Shown in pieces: positions 11,120 through 20,974 of a DNA stretch of 64,000 nt. The position numbers were made by a program, and so were the translations under genes. Below the pieces are notes generated by a model, which worked only from the letters and a program-made list of their open reading frames with translations, had not been told where the DNA came from and searched no databases. The stretch spans positions 5,343 to 69,342 of the forward strand of contig QYAI01000091.1 in assembly GCA_003988855.1 (NCBI GenBank), written 5' to 3'. Positions within the stretch are counted from its first letter, which is position 1. Each line of letters begins with the position of its first letter. The DNA is from Arachnopeziza araneosa. Taxonomy: Eukaryota; Ascomycota; Leotiomycetes; Helotiales; Arachnopezizaceae.

Positions 11120-13597
11120 TTGCCAGGTTCACTTAAATACGAAATTGAGAGACGCTCGACTACAACATTAGATCAATCCCACGCAATTTGGGCATCCCAG
11201 AGTCATGTGTCTTCGAGCACAGAAGATGATGCGTCTATAGATGGCGAAGAAGTTATTGGAGAAAATCTGGAACCCGATAGCTCACCGCTATCCAAAGAAG
11301 AATGTACTAATCGGGTCATAAACTCGAAAAAATACTTTGACGAGCTTGAAACGCTCGAGGCAAGAGTATATGTACAATCTGCAATCAGATTTTACCAGCC
11401 ATCGGAAAAGTATCGTCCTTGGAAAGAAGATGGGCAGTTTTTGTCTCAAATTCCCACTTGCGAACACTACTTACCTGAGTTGTTAGATGAATTTGTTGTC
11501 TTGAATTTGTGCCAAGAGATCAAAAATCGAGGGAATGAGTCTCTTGCTCTCTGGCTCTGGCATCTCTTAGAGTGTCGCAGCCTCTTATTCAACATCTTCT
11601 TTAATTGTCTCCGACTTCAAAAAGATGGTTCTTGTGGTGAGCACATCAGTCTTTTGGTTATCGATGCCACGAGATCAGCATGTGTTAGACTAAAATCGGT
11701 TCGAATTGAATCAATGCTGGATTTGTTCAATCACTTTGAGAATGCCATTTCGAAGGCATGCATCGAAGACATCTCTAATAGCCACTTGTTCTCAGTGATT
11801 ACAAGGGATTTGACTGAACATTGTAATTTGTTTTTACAGAATTTGGGGTTTTCCGACCTGTTGTTTCCACAGGAACAGGATCACATTATATGGAGAACTA
11901 CAGTCCATATTCTTGATTTAGCCGTTATGTCATATTCAGGAGCTCATATCGAGCCTTTCGACGTGCGATATCTTGGTCATTCGTCAAATGTTTTTCATAT
12001 ACCTGTACCATTTCTTATACAACCAAGTTTCGACATAATAGGGCCAGAAAAGATCAGACTAAGTCGTCGACCACTTCAGTGCCTAGACAAATTTCTCGGG
12101 GGAAACAATGTATGGGTTTTCAGTACGCTCCAGGATTCCAGTGATCTTAACGTACGTTTGCACTTGGTCACCGAGGTGGACACGTTTGCCGACATTTGGG
12201 GGCCTTTATGGAAGGAATGCCCTGTCGGTATTCCTACACAAACCATTCGGTATAAAGTCGGTCATGGTTATATTGTCTCATGGATTTCTGATCAAAAGAT
12301 TAACCTTTATCTTGGAGAGGTCTACTGCCACTGGCTAGCAGATTCCGAAATTTCCAAAGATAAAATTCCATCTGAAAATATGAAGACATTCGACGGTACA
12401 GAAACACTAGTAATCGGAGCTCCGCATGTGCAGCCGAATCGTGATTGTCGCTGCCTAAAGCACAACATCAAGCAACGTCTCAAGATGTCTAACAGGATAA
12501 AACCACTATCGACTTACGAAGCGTCTAGATACGTTGAGGGTGAAACAGTGGAAGTAGCAGTGGGTATTCCGGCAAAGGGATTTACAGGAAAATACGGAAG
12601 AACATGGAAGAGGAGAGACGGTCACCCTCTCAGACTGGCCTTTCTTGAGAGCTGGGAACACCCTGAACTGAACTGTCTTGATCCTGCCGAACTAGAACAC
12701 AAGTATGGCCTAGAAATCTCGCTCTCCACAGATAACGCACGAAAGGTCCCACTCGTTAGGCTGCTCGGCTCGCCAAGCATGCTGGAGTACCTTCGACCTT
12801 ACCCATGGCTCGATGCGGATTGCAAAGCTAGGTACGCAGAAGCTATAAGAGACAAAGACCTGAGGGCTTTTCGTCGATTCTGGCAAAGCCACCCACAATG
12901 GCATGAGGACATTCGAAAAGCAATCTGTTGTTGCCTCCGAGCACTTTCTGAGACTGGCATTGGCATCAACGAGGATTTAGATGCTCTACACGTCATATGG
13001 GTTCCTGCCCCCGGCCAACGACATCTTGTAATGCTGAAGGAGCTTCGACATAAGTGGATGGGATTTTTGAAGGACTCAAGAGATTATTTCACCATGGCTG
13101 TTGCGACAGCAGAATGCTTGTATTTTACAGGTGATGGGGGCGGATGCTGTGGAATCAACGGCTACTCCGTATTTGAGACAGCACTTATCATCAATGATAG
13201 TATAAAGCCTAGTAATTTGAGGAAGATGCGGGTAAAAAGAGAAGGAGGAGCTCAAGAGCTCTGCTGGAGTGTTTCGCAACTGAAAGGTGGCGAAACGTTC
13301 CCGCTTGGTGATCGAGGTGCCTTGCAATTCATCAAAAGAGTAGGCAGAGGCAGTATTTTGGTAAGATGGAAAACTTCAAAACTCCAGCAGGCTAAAGCTC
13401 AAGTCGAGGAAAGTCTCCTTGGCCGAACGCATCAAAGGCATTGTGAGCATATCGAGGATGACGAAGAGCTTGACTTGCCAGAGAATGTCTTGAACGGAGA
13501 CGGCTTGGCTCGCAGGCCAATTCCTGAGATCAAACCCCTTCGCATCTTTCTCACAGCAGACTTTGTTGACACTCCGATGTCTCAAGTATCAATTTAA
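11120..13597 (+). CDS. Conserved-looking fungal protein of unknown function, 825 residues (start uncertain)
   Basis: This is a single uninterrupted frame of about 825 codons, far too long for chance in AT-rich DNA. It opens at a TTG, and no in-frame ATG occurs until a methionine near residue 196. The true start must come from an upstream exon, or the 5' end is damaged. The N-terminus (about 1-70) is acidic and disordered. The middle has Trp-rich, mixed alpha/beta sequence such as TEVDTFADIWGPLWK (near 350-365), followed by a Cys pair (DCRCL near 436) and a basic stretch. I recall similar ADIWGP-containing hypothetical proteins in other ascomycetes but no assigned function. There is no signal peptide, transmembrane helix or catalytic motif. 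It stands alone in a gene-poor patch. Confidence 0.6.
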   Translation: MPGSLKYEIERRSTTTLDQSHAIWASQSHVSSSTEDDASIDGEEVIGENLEPDSSPLSKEECTNRVINSKKYFDELETLEARVYVQSAIRFYQPSEKYRPWKEDGQFLSQIPTCEHYLPELLDEFVVLNLCQEIKNRGNESLALWLWHLLECRSLLFNIFFNCLRLQKDGSCGEHISLLVIDATRSACVRLKSVRIESMLDLFNHFENAISKACIEDISNSHLFSVITRDLTEHCNLFLQNLGFSDLLFPQEQDHIIWRTTVHILDLAVMSYSGAHIEPFDVRYLGHSSNVFHIPVPFLIQPSFDIIGPEKIRLSRRPLQCLDKFLGGNNVWVFSTLQDSSDLNVRLHLVTEVDTFADIWGPLWKECPVGIPTQTIRYKVGHGYIVSWISDQKINLYLGEVYCHWLADSEISKDKIPSENMKTFDGTETLVIGAPHVQPNRDCRCLKHNIKQRLKMSNRIKPLSTYEASRYVEGETVEVAVGIPAKGFTGKYGRTWKRRDGHPLRLAFLESWEHPELNCLDPAELEHKYGLEISLSTDNARKVPLVRLLGSPSMLEYLRPYPWLDADCKARYAEAIRDKDLRAFRRFWQSHPQWHEDIRKAICCCLRALSETGIGINEDLDALHVIWVPAPGQRHLVMLKELRHKWMGFLKDSRDYFTMAVATAECLYFTGDGGGCCGINGYSVFETALIINDSIKPSNLRKMRVKREGGAQELCWSVSQLKGGETFPLGDRGALQFIKRVGRGSILVRWKTSKLQQAKAQVEESLLGRTHQRHCEHIEDDEELDLPENVLNGDGLARRPIPEIKPLRIFLTADFVDTPMSQVSI

Positions 13598-14812
13598 CAT
13601 TCAAAGTAGATGGAATTATGCTTATTCATTTGCTCTGGGTTCCATTGCTCTAAATGTATCTACCTTTAGACAACGGCAATTGTTGGTAAGAGTATGATGC
13701 CTTCATCTAATTGGCGAGACCTAGATACGATGATGGGTAAAATGAAGGAGGTATCAAGGCAATGGTTTTATTAGACACAGGGAGCATTAGTAAATTCGAT
13801 ATCACACATACAGAACAGAGAGACTGGGTTGTTAAAGGCTACTTAGATCTCGCTTCTTCTGTTAGTAGCCTTGATTATTAGAATACACCCGATATTAGGA
13901 TTCAGGTGCGCTGGTCGCTAGATTAAGCAGAGTTTCGTCGCTGTTTTCCGCGACGTTCGCCCCTGTGGATGAATCCACAGATGAAATTTACCCGAGCTCG
14001 CTTATTTCGCCCCCATCCAATATTAGTAGGGGTGATCACCTTAAAGTCAAGACCACCCGAAATTAATGCTCGCAAATTCGCAGATGTAAATTACACTTGT
14101 TTAGCACGTCAGTTTTGTTGATACTTCTTCAAACCTCGATATAGGGACAGCTCACAGGAATGAGGTTCGCAATGCCCAAAACTTCTCGAACGGCACCATG
14201 TGTCACGTTGCGGGTGTGGATAAGTACTCATTTAAGTATGAGGTTTAAATATAATACATTCGATATCTTGATATCTCTTTATAGAACTTAATCTCTGATC
14301 CTCTTAAGTCTGAAACGTTTTAGCATAACAGTTAGATCATGATCCTATCTATATGCCTCCTAGCTCCATTCTAATGTTCTTTCATCTCATTGCCGGGTCT
14401 GGCAACTCTCTATTATCATACCGTTTCCAGCCATTCTATGGATCAACGCGGCTTCCACGTCGACCCAGCTTCAGGATTTCTGCTTTTGGTAACGCAGCTA
14501 GGCATCTATTGTCCTCAACACGCCTCCAGGCAACATAACTCCAAGATGCATTGCAGCTGCACAAACATTGTGGCTCATGAGGTTGCGGCACCTAAGTTCA
14601 GCTCATGAGGTTGATCTTAGCGCTAGTGGGTTTGTACAACCAAGTTACGACTCATCAAGTTCTGCGGGTTCAACCAAATTGGGAGGCTTTGCAAAGGGCT
14701 CTGCGAGTTTTGAAGTGATTACCCGAGATCGTATAATTACTGCCTACCACATCGGTAACGATGACAGCCAACAGACCTGCTAAATGAAGATAGAAATCAT
14801 CGTACCGACTTA
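13598..14812. other. Gene-poor stretch with a short perfect inverted repeat
   Basis: No gene is supported. Near 13963-13980 lies CTGTGGATGAATCCACAG, an 8-bp inverted repeat with a 2-base centre. The two overlapping frames at 14353-14608 are short, resemble nothing known to me and do not extend by splicing. The composition is AT-rich and looks like decayed repeat DNA. Confidence 0.45.
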
Positions 14813-15054
14813 GGCCCTGTTTGGATTACCCCACTGAGTTTATAATTAGTTTATACTGAGTGCTTACTGAGTTAGACTCAAACTCAGCGCTGAGTTCCTA
14901 CTGATTATTACCTAATACGAGCTAAAAAATAGTTCACGTAAGCACGCGATTTAGTTATCGTGCTAGAAATAATAATTCTTTTTCCTTTATACATTTTACT
15001 TTCTTACGCTTTCCTAAGCAAAATGCTACCAAGAAAAGCTAGAACTACTATTAT
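14813..15054 (+). mobile_element. Possible DNA-transposon end (GGCCCTGTTTGG terminus) cut by another repeat
   Basis: The sequence GGCCCTGTTTGGATTACC at 14813 resembles the GGGCCTGTTTGG-type termini of PIF/Harbinger-like elements and their MITEs, and it follows a TTA that could be a target site. Several ACTGAGT motifs and a perfect 16-bp palindrome, AACTCAGCGCTGAGTT at 14881-14896, follow as in subterminal regions. Homology to the TGTAAC repeat begins abruptly at 15055, so the opposite end is not visible. This is recognition by resemblance only. Confidence 0.35.
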
Positions 15055-15203
15055 TGTAACGGCACGAACACGAATATGGCTAGTTAAGAGGCATACAAAA
15101 GTGCGTTGATAGTCTGAGTATATTCGGTTTATAGGCTAGCTACGAAGGAAAAGAAGAATATGAGGAAAGAAAAACTACATGAGTGAGGTGTGCCTTATCT
15201 ACA
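15055..15203 (+). repeat. TGTAAC...TACA repeat, third copy
   Basis: This copy has the same start, length and end as 886-1034. It differs from the other copies, over the first 100 bases, only by transitions, mostly G to A or C to T. Flanking five-base sequences (attat and gcaga) do not match, so no target-site duplication is evident. The homology is clear over its whole length and fades within about ten bases beyond 15203. Confidence 0.75.
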
Positions 15204-15771
15204 GCAGACTTCTCTCTGCCCCTACAGTAGTCCGAATAGACTCTGAAAGTATCCCTTATTCTCTACACCTCGGAAATGAGGCCTGTCGCCCGTGCCGTCT
15301 ACGCATGACATTTGCAACACGTGATATTCTGCTCATCACAATTTATCAACCCATCGCCACAATGACATAGCCTTGGTCGTATTCCTCTTTTAGGTACCTT
15401 AACAGGGTTAGCCAAATAGGGAATTTTTCAACACGCTTGTTTCCTGACGACCCACCAAGTGCGGGGATTACGGCTAGCGCTGTTAGATGGTATGTAAAGA
15501 CCATCTCTGTATCCAACATGTCAGCACATCGCCATCCATTGGAGATGAAGAGTTACCGCTCTTACTGAAAATAAAGATCGGTAACACGAGATATCAAAAG
15601 TCGCCGTAGCCGCAAAAGCGCAAGAGGTAGTAGTAGGAGTGGCGCTGCTGGCCATCGAAACCGCAATAACCGAGCTGTAGACTGCTCTCTCCAGCCTATC
15701 CTTTCCTTCTCCCTATCTTTCAACAACTGCTCCTAAAAACCCAGATACCTACGAGTGAGGTCAGAAATGCT
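15204..15771. other. Gene-poor interval after the third repeat copy
   Basis: I see no gene or recognisable relic here. Frames are short on both strands. Confidence 0.4.
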
Positions 15772-15957
15772 TCAGTGCTTCTCCGGTTCTGCCAATTTAT
15801 CCATTTCATCCCTTTCTCTAAACTCGTGCCACTGTTTAAATGGCCCCATGGTATCCGGACGCGTGCCCATCCGATCAGAGGTCGCATTATAGATGGGATT
15901 GCTTTTGATGAATAACTCATCTAAGATGTTGCGGTCGATGCCCAGGTTGTAGGACTC
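15772..15957 (-). pseudogene. Orphan terminal exon or gene fragment, 61 residues
   Basis: A minus-strand frame begins directly after a TAG that could be a 3' splice site (TAG then GAG TCC) and ends at a TGA. It encodes a hydrophilic, well-balanced sequence containing GIDRNILDELFIKSNP and ends EKH. Codon usage and composition look like real protein rather than shadow sequence, but it has no start codon and I find no upstream exon. I cannot name the family. It is either the remnant last exon of a lost gene or a chance frame. Confidence 0.35.
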
Positions 15958-16463
15958 CTAGTCAGACGGGATCTCGTGTTATGCCGGGTCGAGACGACGT
16001 CTCGTAAGGTCAGCCGATGGAGAATCTCGTTTGAGGTGGGCGATGGGAAGGCTGGTATTAGAGGTGTTGTGGGTTGTATTTGGAGCTCTCACACTCCCGA
16101 TGATATGGTCGTTGGATCTGCTAGTGAAATTGCAACTAATGTCGCGTTTTCTGTCGTTACAGGATGGCAATGTACTGTAGAACCGGTGTTGAGTAACGTC
16201 AGCGCAGCTGTGAAGATGTACATTTTGCTTTCATATTGTGAAACCTTTAAGCCTTGGGGAAAGTTTGTAAGATCTGGGAAAGAGCTTACATATATCCACG
16301 GTTAGCTGTGTAACTTGTTGAACTCGTTGAAGCAAAGCCATTTCGGCTACCTTTTCATCGAAAATATTCCGGCAATGAATGGGAGGGAAATACCTAGGTA
16401 GACAGACAAGCGTTTTGGGAGCGGCCCTCCGACATGTTCCCAAGACTTAGGTGGTTCCAGTCG

Positions 16464-16481
16464 CACGTGAGGAGTCACGTG
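16464..16481. promoter_or_regulatory. Pair of CACGTG E-boxes
   Basis: Two CACGTG hexamers lie 12 bases apart (16464-16469 and 16476-16481), about 280 bases before the F-box start codon. In fungi CACGTG is bound by bHLH factors such as Cbf1-type proteins. Use here is inferred from position only. Confidence 0.35.
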
Positions 16482-16543
16482 ATGACCGAATGTTTTCATC
16501 AATCGGTGCGCCGGATCACGGTCGTAGCTAAAAGTCCATTAGG

Positions 16544-16570
16544 GTACATGAAGTACATGAAGTACATGAA
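16544..16570 (+). repeat. Three tandem copies of a 9-bp unit
   Basis: The unit GTACATGAA occurs three times in a row, followed by GTA. A fourth GTACATG lies at about 16600. It sits in the presumed promoter of the F-box gene. Confidence 0.85.
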
Positions 16571-16764
16571 GTAAGTTTACCACTGACGAGAGTATCCGGT
16601 CAAGTACATGGACTCGGAATGATATATACAGGTACTTGAGCGTCACAGTCATGTCCCTTCTGCCTGAGGCTACTGGGCTATATTTTGACTACCGGCACTA
16701 GGCCGAGTCAATGCCACAATCAAATTCGATGGTGAAATGAACGACAACTCCGGAAAATAAGCAG

Positions 16765-17997
16765 ATGATCCAGTTATTAGCGAACAACCATCGGCATCCT
16801 TTACCTCTACGATTTTCCAGCATGATCTCGCTACGACATGTCTTTGGAAGACTTGTATTTCGTACACGAACTGGGACCGCGGCGGAAGAAAAGACCACTC
16901 TATCGCTTCTACTTCGCCTTCCACTAGAATTGATCCTCTCAATAGCAAACATGCTTCCAACGACATCTGTAGCCTGTCTTGCTCTTTGCTGCCGCCGTTT
17001 GAGCCATATGCTTGGTCCCAGGTGCTGGAACGTTGTACAAGGTCAACCACCTGACGTCCGGCTCGCATTTCTGTCGTGCTTAGTGAAAGACCTTCCTCAA
17101 CACTTTGTATGCCAGCAATGTGTCTCCCTTCATCGAATGAGTGCAATTGAATCCCCTCGGCTTGTTACATCCTACAGAGGCCCTCGTTGTATGTGGCAGA
17201 GCTTAGACTACTGTCATCTATTCCTCTCGCGGTATCGGATACATTTTCCCCATATCCAGTTGGCAATGAAGCAGCATTATCGCAGTACTGATGTTGGGTT
17301 TCCTCTTGAGACTTTTCAATATCTAGAGGTTGAACAGGATCAAGCCAAACAGAAAACTACTCTGCTCTCTGTCGATGCCCAGATTATCCACAATGAATTT
17401 CTAATGCGGTCTCAGACATGGATACTACTCCCTTGGAGTCGACGCGGCGAATTTATCGAAGAATTAGCTAATGATTCTTTTTTGAATGATATATGTTTGC
17501 ATACACGGCTTAGACGTTTGAAAAGAAACCTAGTTTCAGAGCTCGTAAGCTCTAGACTTGATCAGCTCGAGGCTCGAGAGCATTGTCGCACAGAAACATT
17601 AAATTGTCCTTATTGTTGGGTGGACTACGTGTTAGATGCAGTAGATCTTGGAGAGCGAGGGTTTGCGGTACTTATTACAAAATGGGTCAATCTAGGTGCC
17701 GGCCTAGACTTTCAAGACGTGAAATGGCAAAGTCATATCACTATAAGGATAGCTAGAGACGCTCATCACCCGCACTATCGAGGAGATATTCGTGCAAGCT
17801 TTGAGGATCAGGTGGAACTGTCAGTGGAAAAGCTTACTGCTGAAAACAAATTGAAGCTGTTCTCGAAGAGGCAAAATTACGTGGTTCATCGAGGATCGGA
17901 TGGCCTAGTTTGGAAGTGGGATCAAGGCACGAAGTGGTATTTAGCTCCATCGGGACCACCTGAAATGAGTTTCTGGGAGTTTTTGACGTTGTCGTAG
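16765..17997 (+). CDS. F-box protein
   Basis: This is a single-exon frame of 410 residues from an ATG. Residues 49-85 match an F-box: LLRLPLELILSIANMLP followed by the conserved LALCCRRLSHML helix. F-box proteins link substrates to the Skp1-Cul1 ubiquitin ligase through this segment. After it come a CQQC pair (116-119) and, further on, a CPYC pair, which together could hold a metal as in several fungal F-box families. No leucine-rich, WD or kelch repeats are seen, so the substrate is unknown. Fungal genomes hold many such single-gene F-box proteins with variable C-termini. The frame ends with a Trp-rich segment; length and architecture are normal. Confidence 0.75.
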   Translation: MIQLLANNHRHPLPLRFSSMISLRHVFGRLVFRTRTGTAAEEKTTLSLLLRLPLELILSIANMLPTTSVACLALCCRRLSHMLGPRCWNVVQGQPPDVRLAFLSCLVKDLPQHFVCQQCVSLHRMSAIESPRLVTSYRGPRCMWQSLDYCHLFLSRYRIHFPHIQLAMKQHYRSTDVGFPLETFQYLEVEQDQAKQKTTLLSVDAQIIHNEFLMRSQTWILLPWSRRGEFIEELANDSFLNDICLHTRLRRLKRNLVSELVSSRLDQLEAREHCRTETLNCPYCWVDYVLDAVDLGERGFAVLITKWVNLGAGLDFQDVKWQSHITIRIARDAHHPHYRGDIRASFEDQVELSVEKLTAENKLKLFSKRQNYVVHRGSDGLVWKWDQGTKWYLAPSGPPEMSFWEFLTLS

Positions 17998-18414
17998 ACG
18001 GAAGATGCTTTCTTGCAACCAGCAGTATGTCCAAGGACTAAGAGTCTCTATCACACTTGGGGGTGGAGTGCTGGCGGGATCGTGGGCACCCTGTAATATT
18101 TTATATCAGGGAAAGCCACGCCGGTGAATACACACAGGCAAATCGATCAAACCTTTCTATATAATCAATAAAGCATATTTTCAAGTGTGGTGTACTGCTC
18201 TGAAGAGCTAAACACGCTCTAACACTACCCCTTATGCAAAAGCACTGTGATATGAGGATAGCTGATATAAGTTCTCCTAATAAAAATAAAGGCTCGCAAG
18301 AATTCTGACGAGGTTAGAAGCCACTATTAGCATCTACGTGCTCCTATATACTGGCCGTGAATAAGGTAGCTTCGCTTGGCATGACCACGTGCCAAACCCA
18401 GCTATCTACCTTAG
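17998..18414. other. Intergenic after the F-box gene
   Basis: I see no gene. It probably holds the F-box gene's 3' untranslated region. Confidence 0.45.
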
Positions 18415-18597
18415 GTATCAACAGAGGGTGGCTCAGCACCTCCCAGTCCTTCAGACGAAACAGCTCGTCGGTCCCTTGTTGCTTTGGAAAAAATCATTGA
18501 GACCCTTCAGGGAATCGATGGAAACATCAGCCAGCAACATATGGAGCTCGCTAATGTTCTCAAGAGCATCAAGGAGACTCTGGATAGATTGACATGA
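18415..18597 (+). pseudogene. Orphan last exon encoding a short coiled-coil-like C-terminus
   Basis: A frame of 60 codons follows directly after CCTTAG, a plausible 3' splice site, and ends at TGA. It encodes a Ser/Pro linker (GGSAPPSPSDE) and then an amphipathic helix including SLVALEKIIETLQGIDGN and ending IKETLDRLT, with heptad-like leucine/isoleucine spacing. There is no ATG in frame and no upstream coding exon that I can find, so it looks like the stranded end of a lost gene. The short plus-strand frame that overlaps it is its shadow. Confidence 0.35.
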
Positions 18598-19413
18598 GAA
18601 GCACGCAAAAGGGATAGTAGATCGTTGATTTATCAATGCGTATATGCACTACTCACCTTGTGATGCACACGCATTTCACTAATAAGTAAACCACTAAGCC
18701 TTTTAATGCTATATATGCTAAAATCGACACTAGTACATGACCTTTTTAAGGCATAAATATCTTTTGACCTTACAAATGCCTCTTTAATCAAAATATTATC
18801 AATCATCCTCTGGCAACCAAAGCCCACCTGTGCAGTTGTGGAGACTTAAGCCCATCGCCACTTCTAGATTCACAAACACACACATCCACATCACCTCACT
18901 CACCAATTGCCTCTTTCTTCTCTCTCCCTCGTCACCTTCAAATGCCAGGCGTGGATCGACCACGGCAAACTATAAGGTACCTTAACCGTAATGCAGGGAT
19001 TCCCCTCCAGGCCTTGGGGGATTCCCGAGCCGTCTTGCCAGACCTTCCTAGTTGCAAGTCCCGTTCCCCTTTCTTGCCGACAAGGCATCTCGCATGTGGG
19101 TTCATCACATATTTCATCCTGCGTCGTGGGGCCTCCCTTCAACTCTCAACTCCCCTTCTACCCTACCTATGAGAAGGCTTGGAGATGATGAGCCAGCGAG
19201 AGCGACATGCATTGATAGATGGATGCGTGGTATTTTTGAACGCGGTTGATCTCCGGCAAAGTGGGAGGGCGGCTTGGGTGCACGTGGGACATCTTCTGCT
19301 TCTTCCTGCGTCTTTTTCTACTTATTTTTGATGTTTTCGAATTGCTCAAGAGCGAGAAGAGAGTCAAGAAACATACCATTTAGCAAGACCGGTTGTCCTG
19401 AACTGAAGACAGA
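18598..19413. other. Intergenic, upstream of the SDR gene
   Basis: No supported gene is seen. A pyrimidine-rich stretch near 18880-18945 resembles fungal promoter or leader DNA. Several overlapping short plus-strand frames at 18942-19249 do not start in good context or splice into anything. Confidence 0.45.
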
Positions 19414-20372
19414 ATGGCAAACTCAACACTGACAGGCAAGAGCGTGGTTGTAACAGGTCAGTATCTTACCTTTCCCACCTTTTCACTCTTTATTATAGGT
19501 AATTGACACCACCCAGGCGGTCTCTCAGGAATTGGCCTCGCACTCGTCCGTTTCTTCGCATCTTACACTCCCAATATCAGCATCAGTATCACCATCCTCG
19601 ACATCTCCCCACGAACATCCGATGCAGTCCTCTCAAAACTCCGCGCTGAATTTCCGAACGCTAAATTCTACTTTGAGACTTGCGATATCTCTAACTGGGA
19701 GCAATCAGCTGCGGTATTCAAGTCGATTCACCAAAAGATTGGGAGTATCGATATTGTGTGCGCAAACGCGGGCGTTACTGAGATGGGGAAGTTTTTGACC
19801 AAGGAAACCAATAAGGATGGGGAACCGACGAAGCCGGATTTGAGGACACTGGACGTCGATTTGATTGGCACGTTGTATACGGTTCGGCTTGGGGTATTTT
19901 ATATGCGGAAGAATAACGTTGAGATTGGACCCGCGAAGAGTAGGGGGTTGGTACTTTGTACGGCAAGTAATGCCGGTTTATACCCGTTACATATTGCGCC
20001 TATGTATACAACGAGTAAGCACGCCGTCGTGGGTGCGGTGAGGAGTCTGAGTAGAGAGCTGGAGTCAGATGGGATCAGAATCAATGCAATCTGTCCGAAT
20101 TGTATTGGTAGGCCGAACCTTGTCTTGATGAAGCAGGAAGCTAACACAAAGCAGAAACCGGACTGGCTAATGATGAGCTCTTTTCCGTCATGAAAATTAC
20201 CCCCATGGCGACGCTACTCAGCGCCGTACAAGAATTGGTGAGGAATGAGAGTTTAACAGGTGTATGCGCTGAGATCAGCGGGGAGAAATATACATTCCGA
20301 GATCATCCTCCATATGTTGATGATATATCAAGAGACAATTTGGAGGCGTTTTGGACTTTGGGGTATGCTTGA
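19414..20372 (+). CDS. Short-chain dehydrogenase/reductase (15-PGDH-like)
   Basis: There are three exons (19414-19456, 19517-20107, 20155-20372) with 60- and 47-bp introns, giving 283 residues. The cofactor motif TGGLSGIG at 14-21 forms only after the first splice, and NAG, catalytic S165 and Y178-x3-K182 follow in order. The second splice restores PNCIETG, which matches the family better than the unspliced reading. Classical SDRs of this group oxidise a hydroxyl or reduce a carbonyl with NAD(P)(H); the 15-hydroxyprostaglandin dehydrogenase label is only a similarity name in fungi. The C-terminal half (TGVCAEISGEKYTFRD) is typical of the fungal branch. It is followed on the same strand by an MFS transporter, and a shared pathway is possible but unproven. 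Confidence 0.85.
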
Positions 20373-20974
20373 AGGAGAGGGATCCTGAGAAGAGGAAGTC
20401 CCCCTTGAAGCGGTGAAGAGACCAGTGTCATTTTTTGATATGATACCGTAGAGTTTTTGATCTGATTTACTTGTATTGACAACTAAGATGAGAAACAGCG
20501 TCACCAATTTCGGAAAATTTCCGCAGTCCAAGCAAGTGAAACGGCTGTGAGCTGTAAAGCATCACTTGACCTAATTCTGCTCCTGAAAGCCAAGGAAGGC
20601 AATCAAATTCAGCAATTGGGCGTTTCTTCTCGGAGAGTTCCAGGACGGACTGACTCGCCAGACCCCACATTCCCCAAAGATTCCCCGTGCAAGGAGTTTC
20701 CCCAGCTTTGTGATTTCCTCCCCGAAGCCACGGCAAGCCATCGAAAATGCAGGCCAGTTGCGGAAATGCGTGGCTGGGGTTGCCCAACTGTTGAGTACGA
20801 TGTCAAAGAGTATTTGAAGAGAACCAAACCTCCCAGATTGCAATATAAATCCATCACGGCTATTTACTTCTGGGGCTACTCCATACTCTGACAGGATAAA
20901 CGAAAGCTTATTTCGACATTCTTTGTGACCAGGTTTAACGCAAGAGTGCTTCATACGTCAGTGGACTCTTCAAT
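20373..20974. other. Intergenic, promoter of the MFS gene
   Basis: No gene is supported. A TATA-like CAATATAAAT lies near 20840, about 135 bases before the MFS start. The frames read here on both strands are shadows without ATG context. Confidence 0.5.

Larger units (their letters stand above)
15958..16764. other. Intergenic, upstream of the F-box gene
   Basis: No gene is supported. The last 300 bases hold a pair of CACGTG sites and a short tandem repeat (listed separately) and are the likely promoter of the F-box gene. Confidence 0.5.

Noticed and set aside
20571..20954. Overlapping frames on both strands before the MFS gene
   Set aside because: No conserved content, no splice, and the position fits a promoter.
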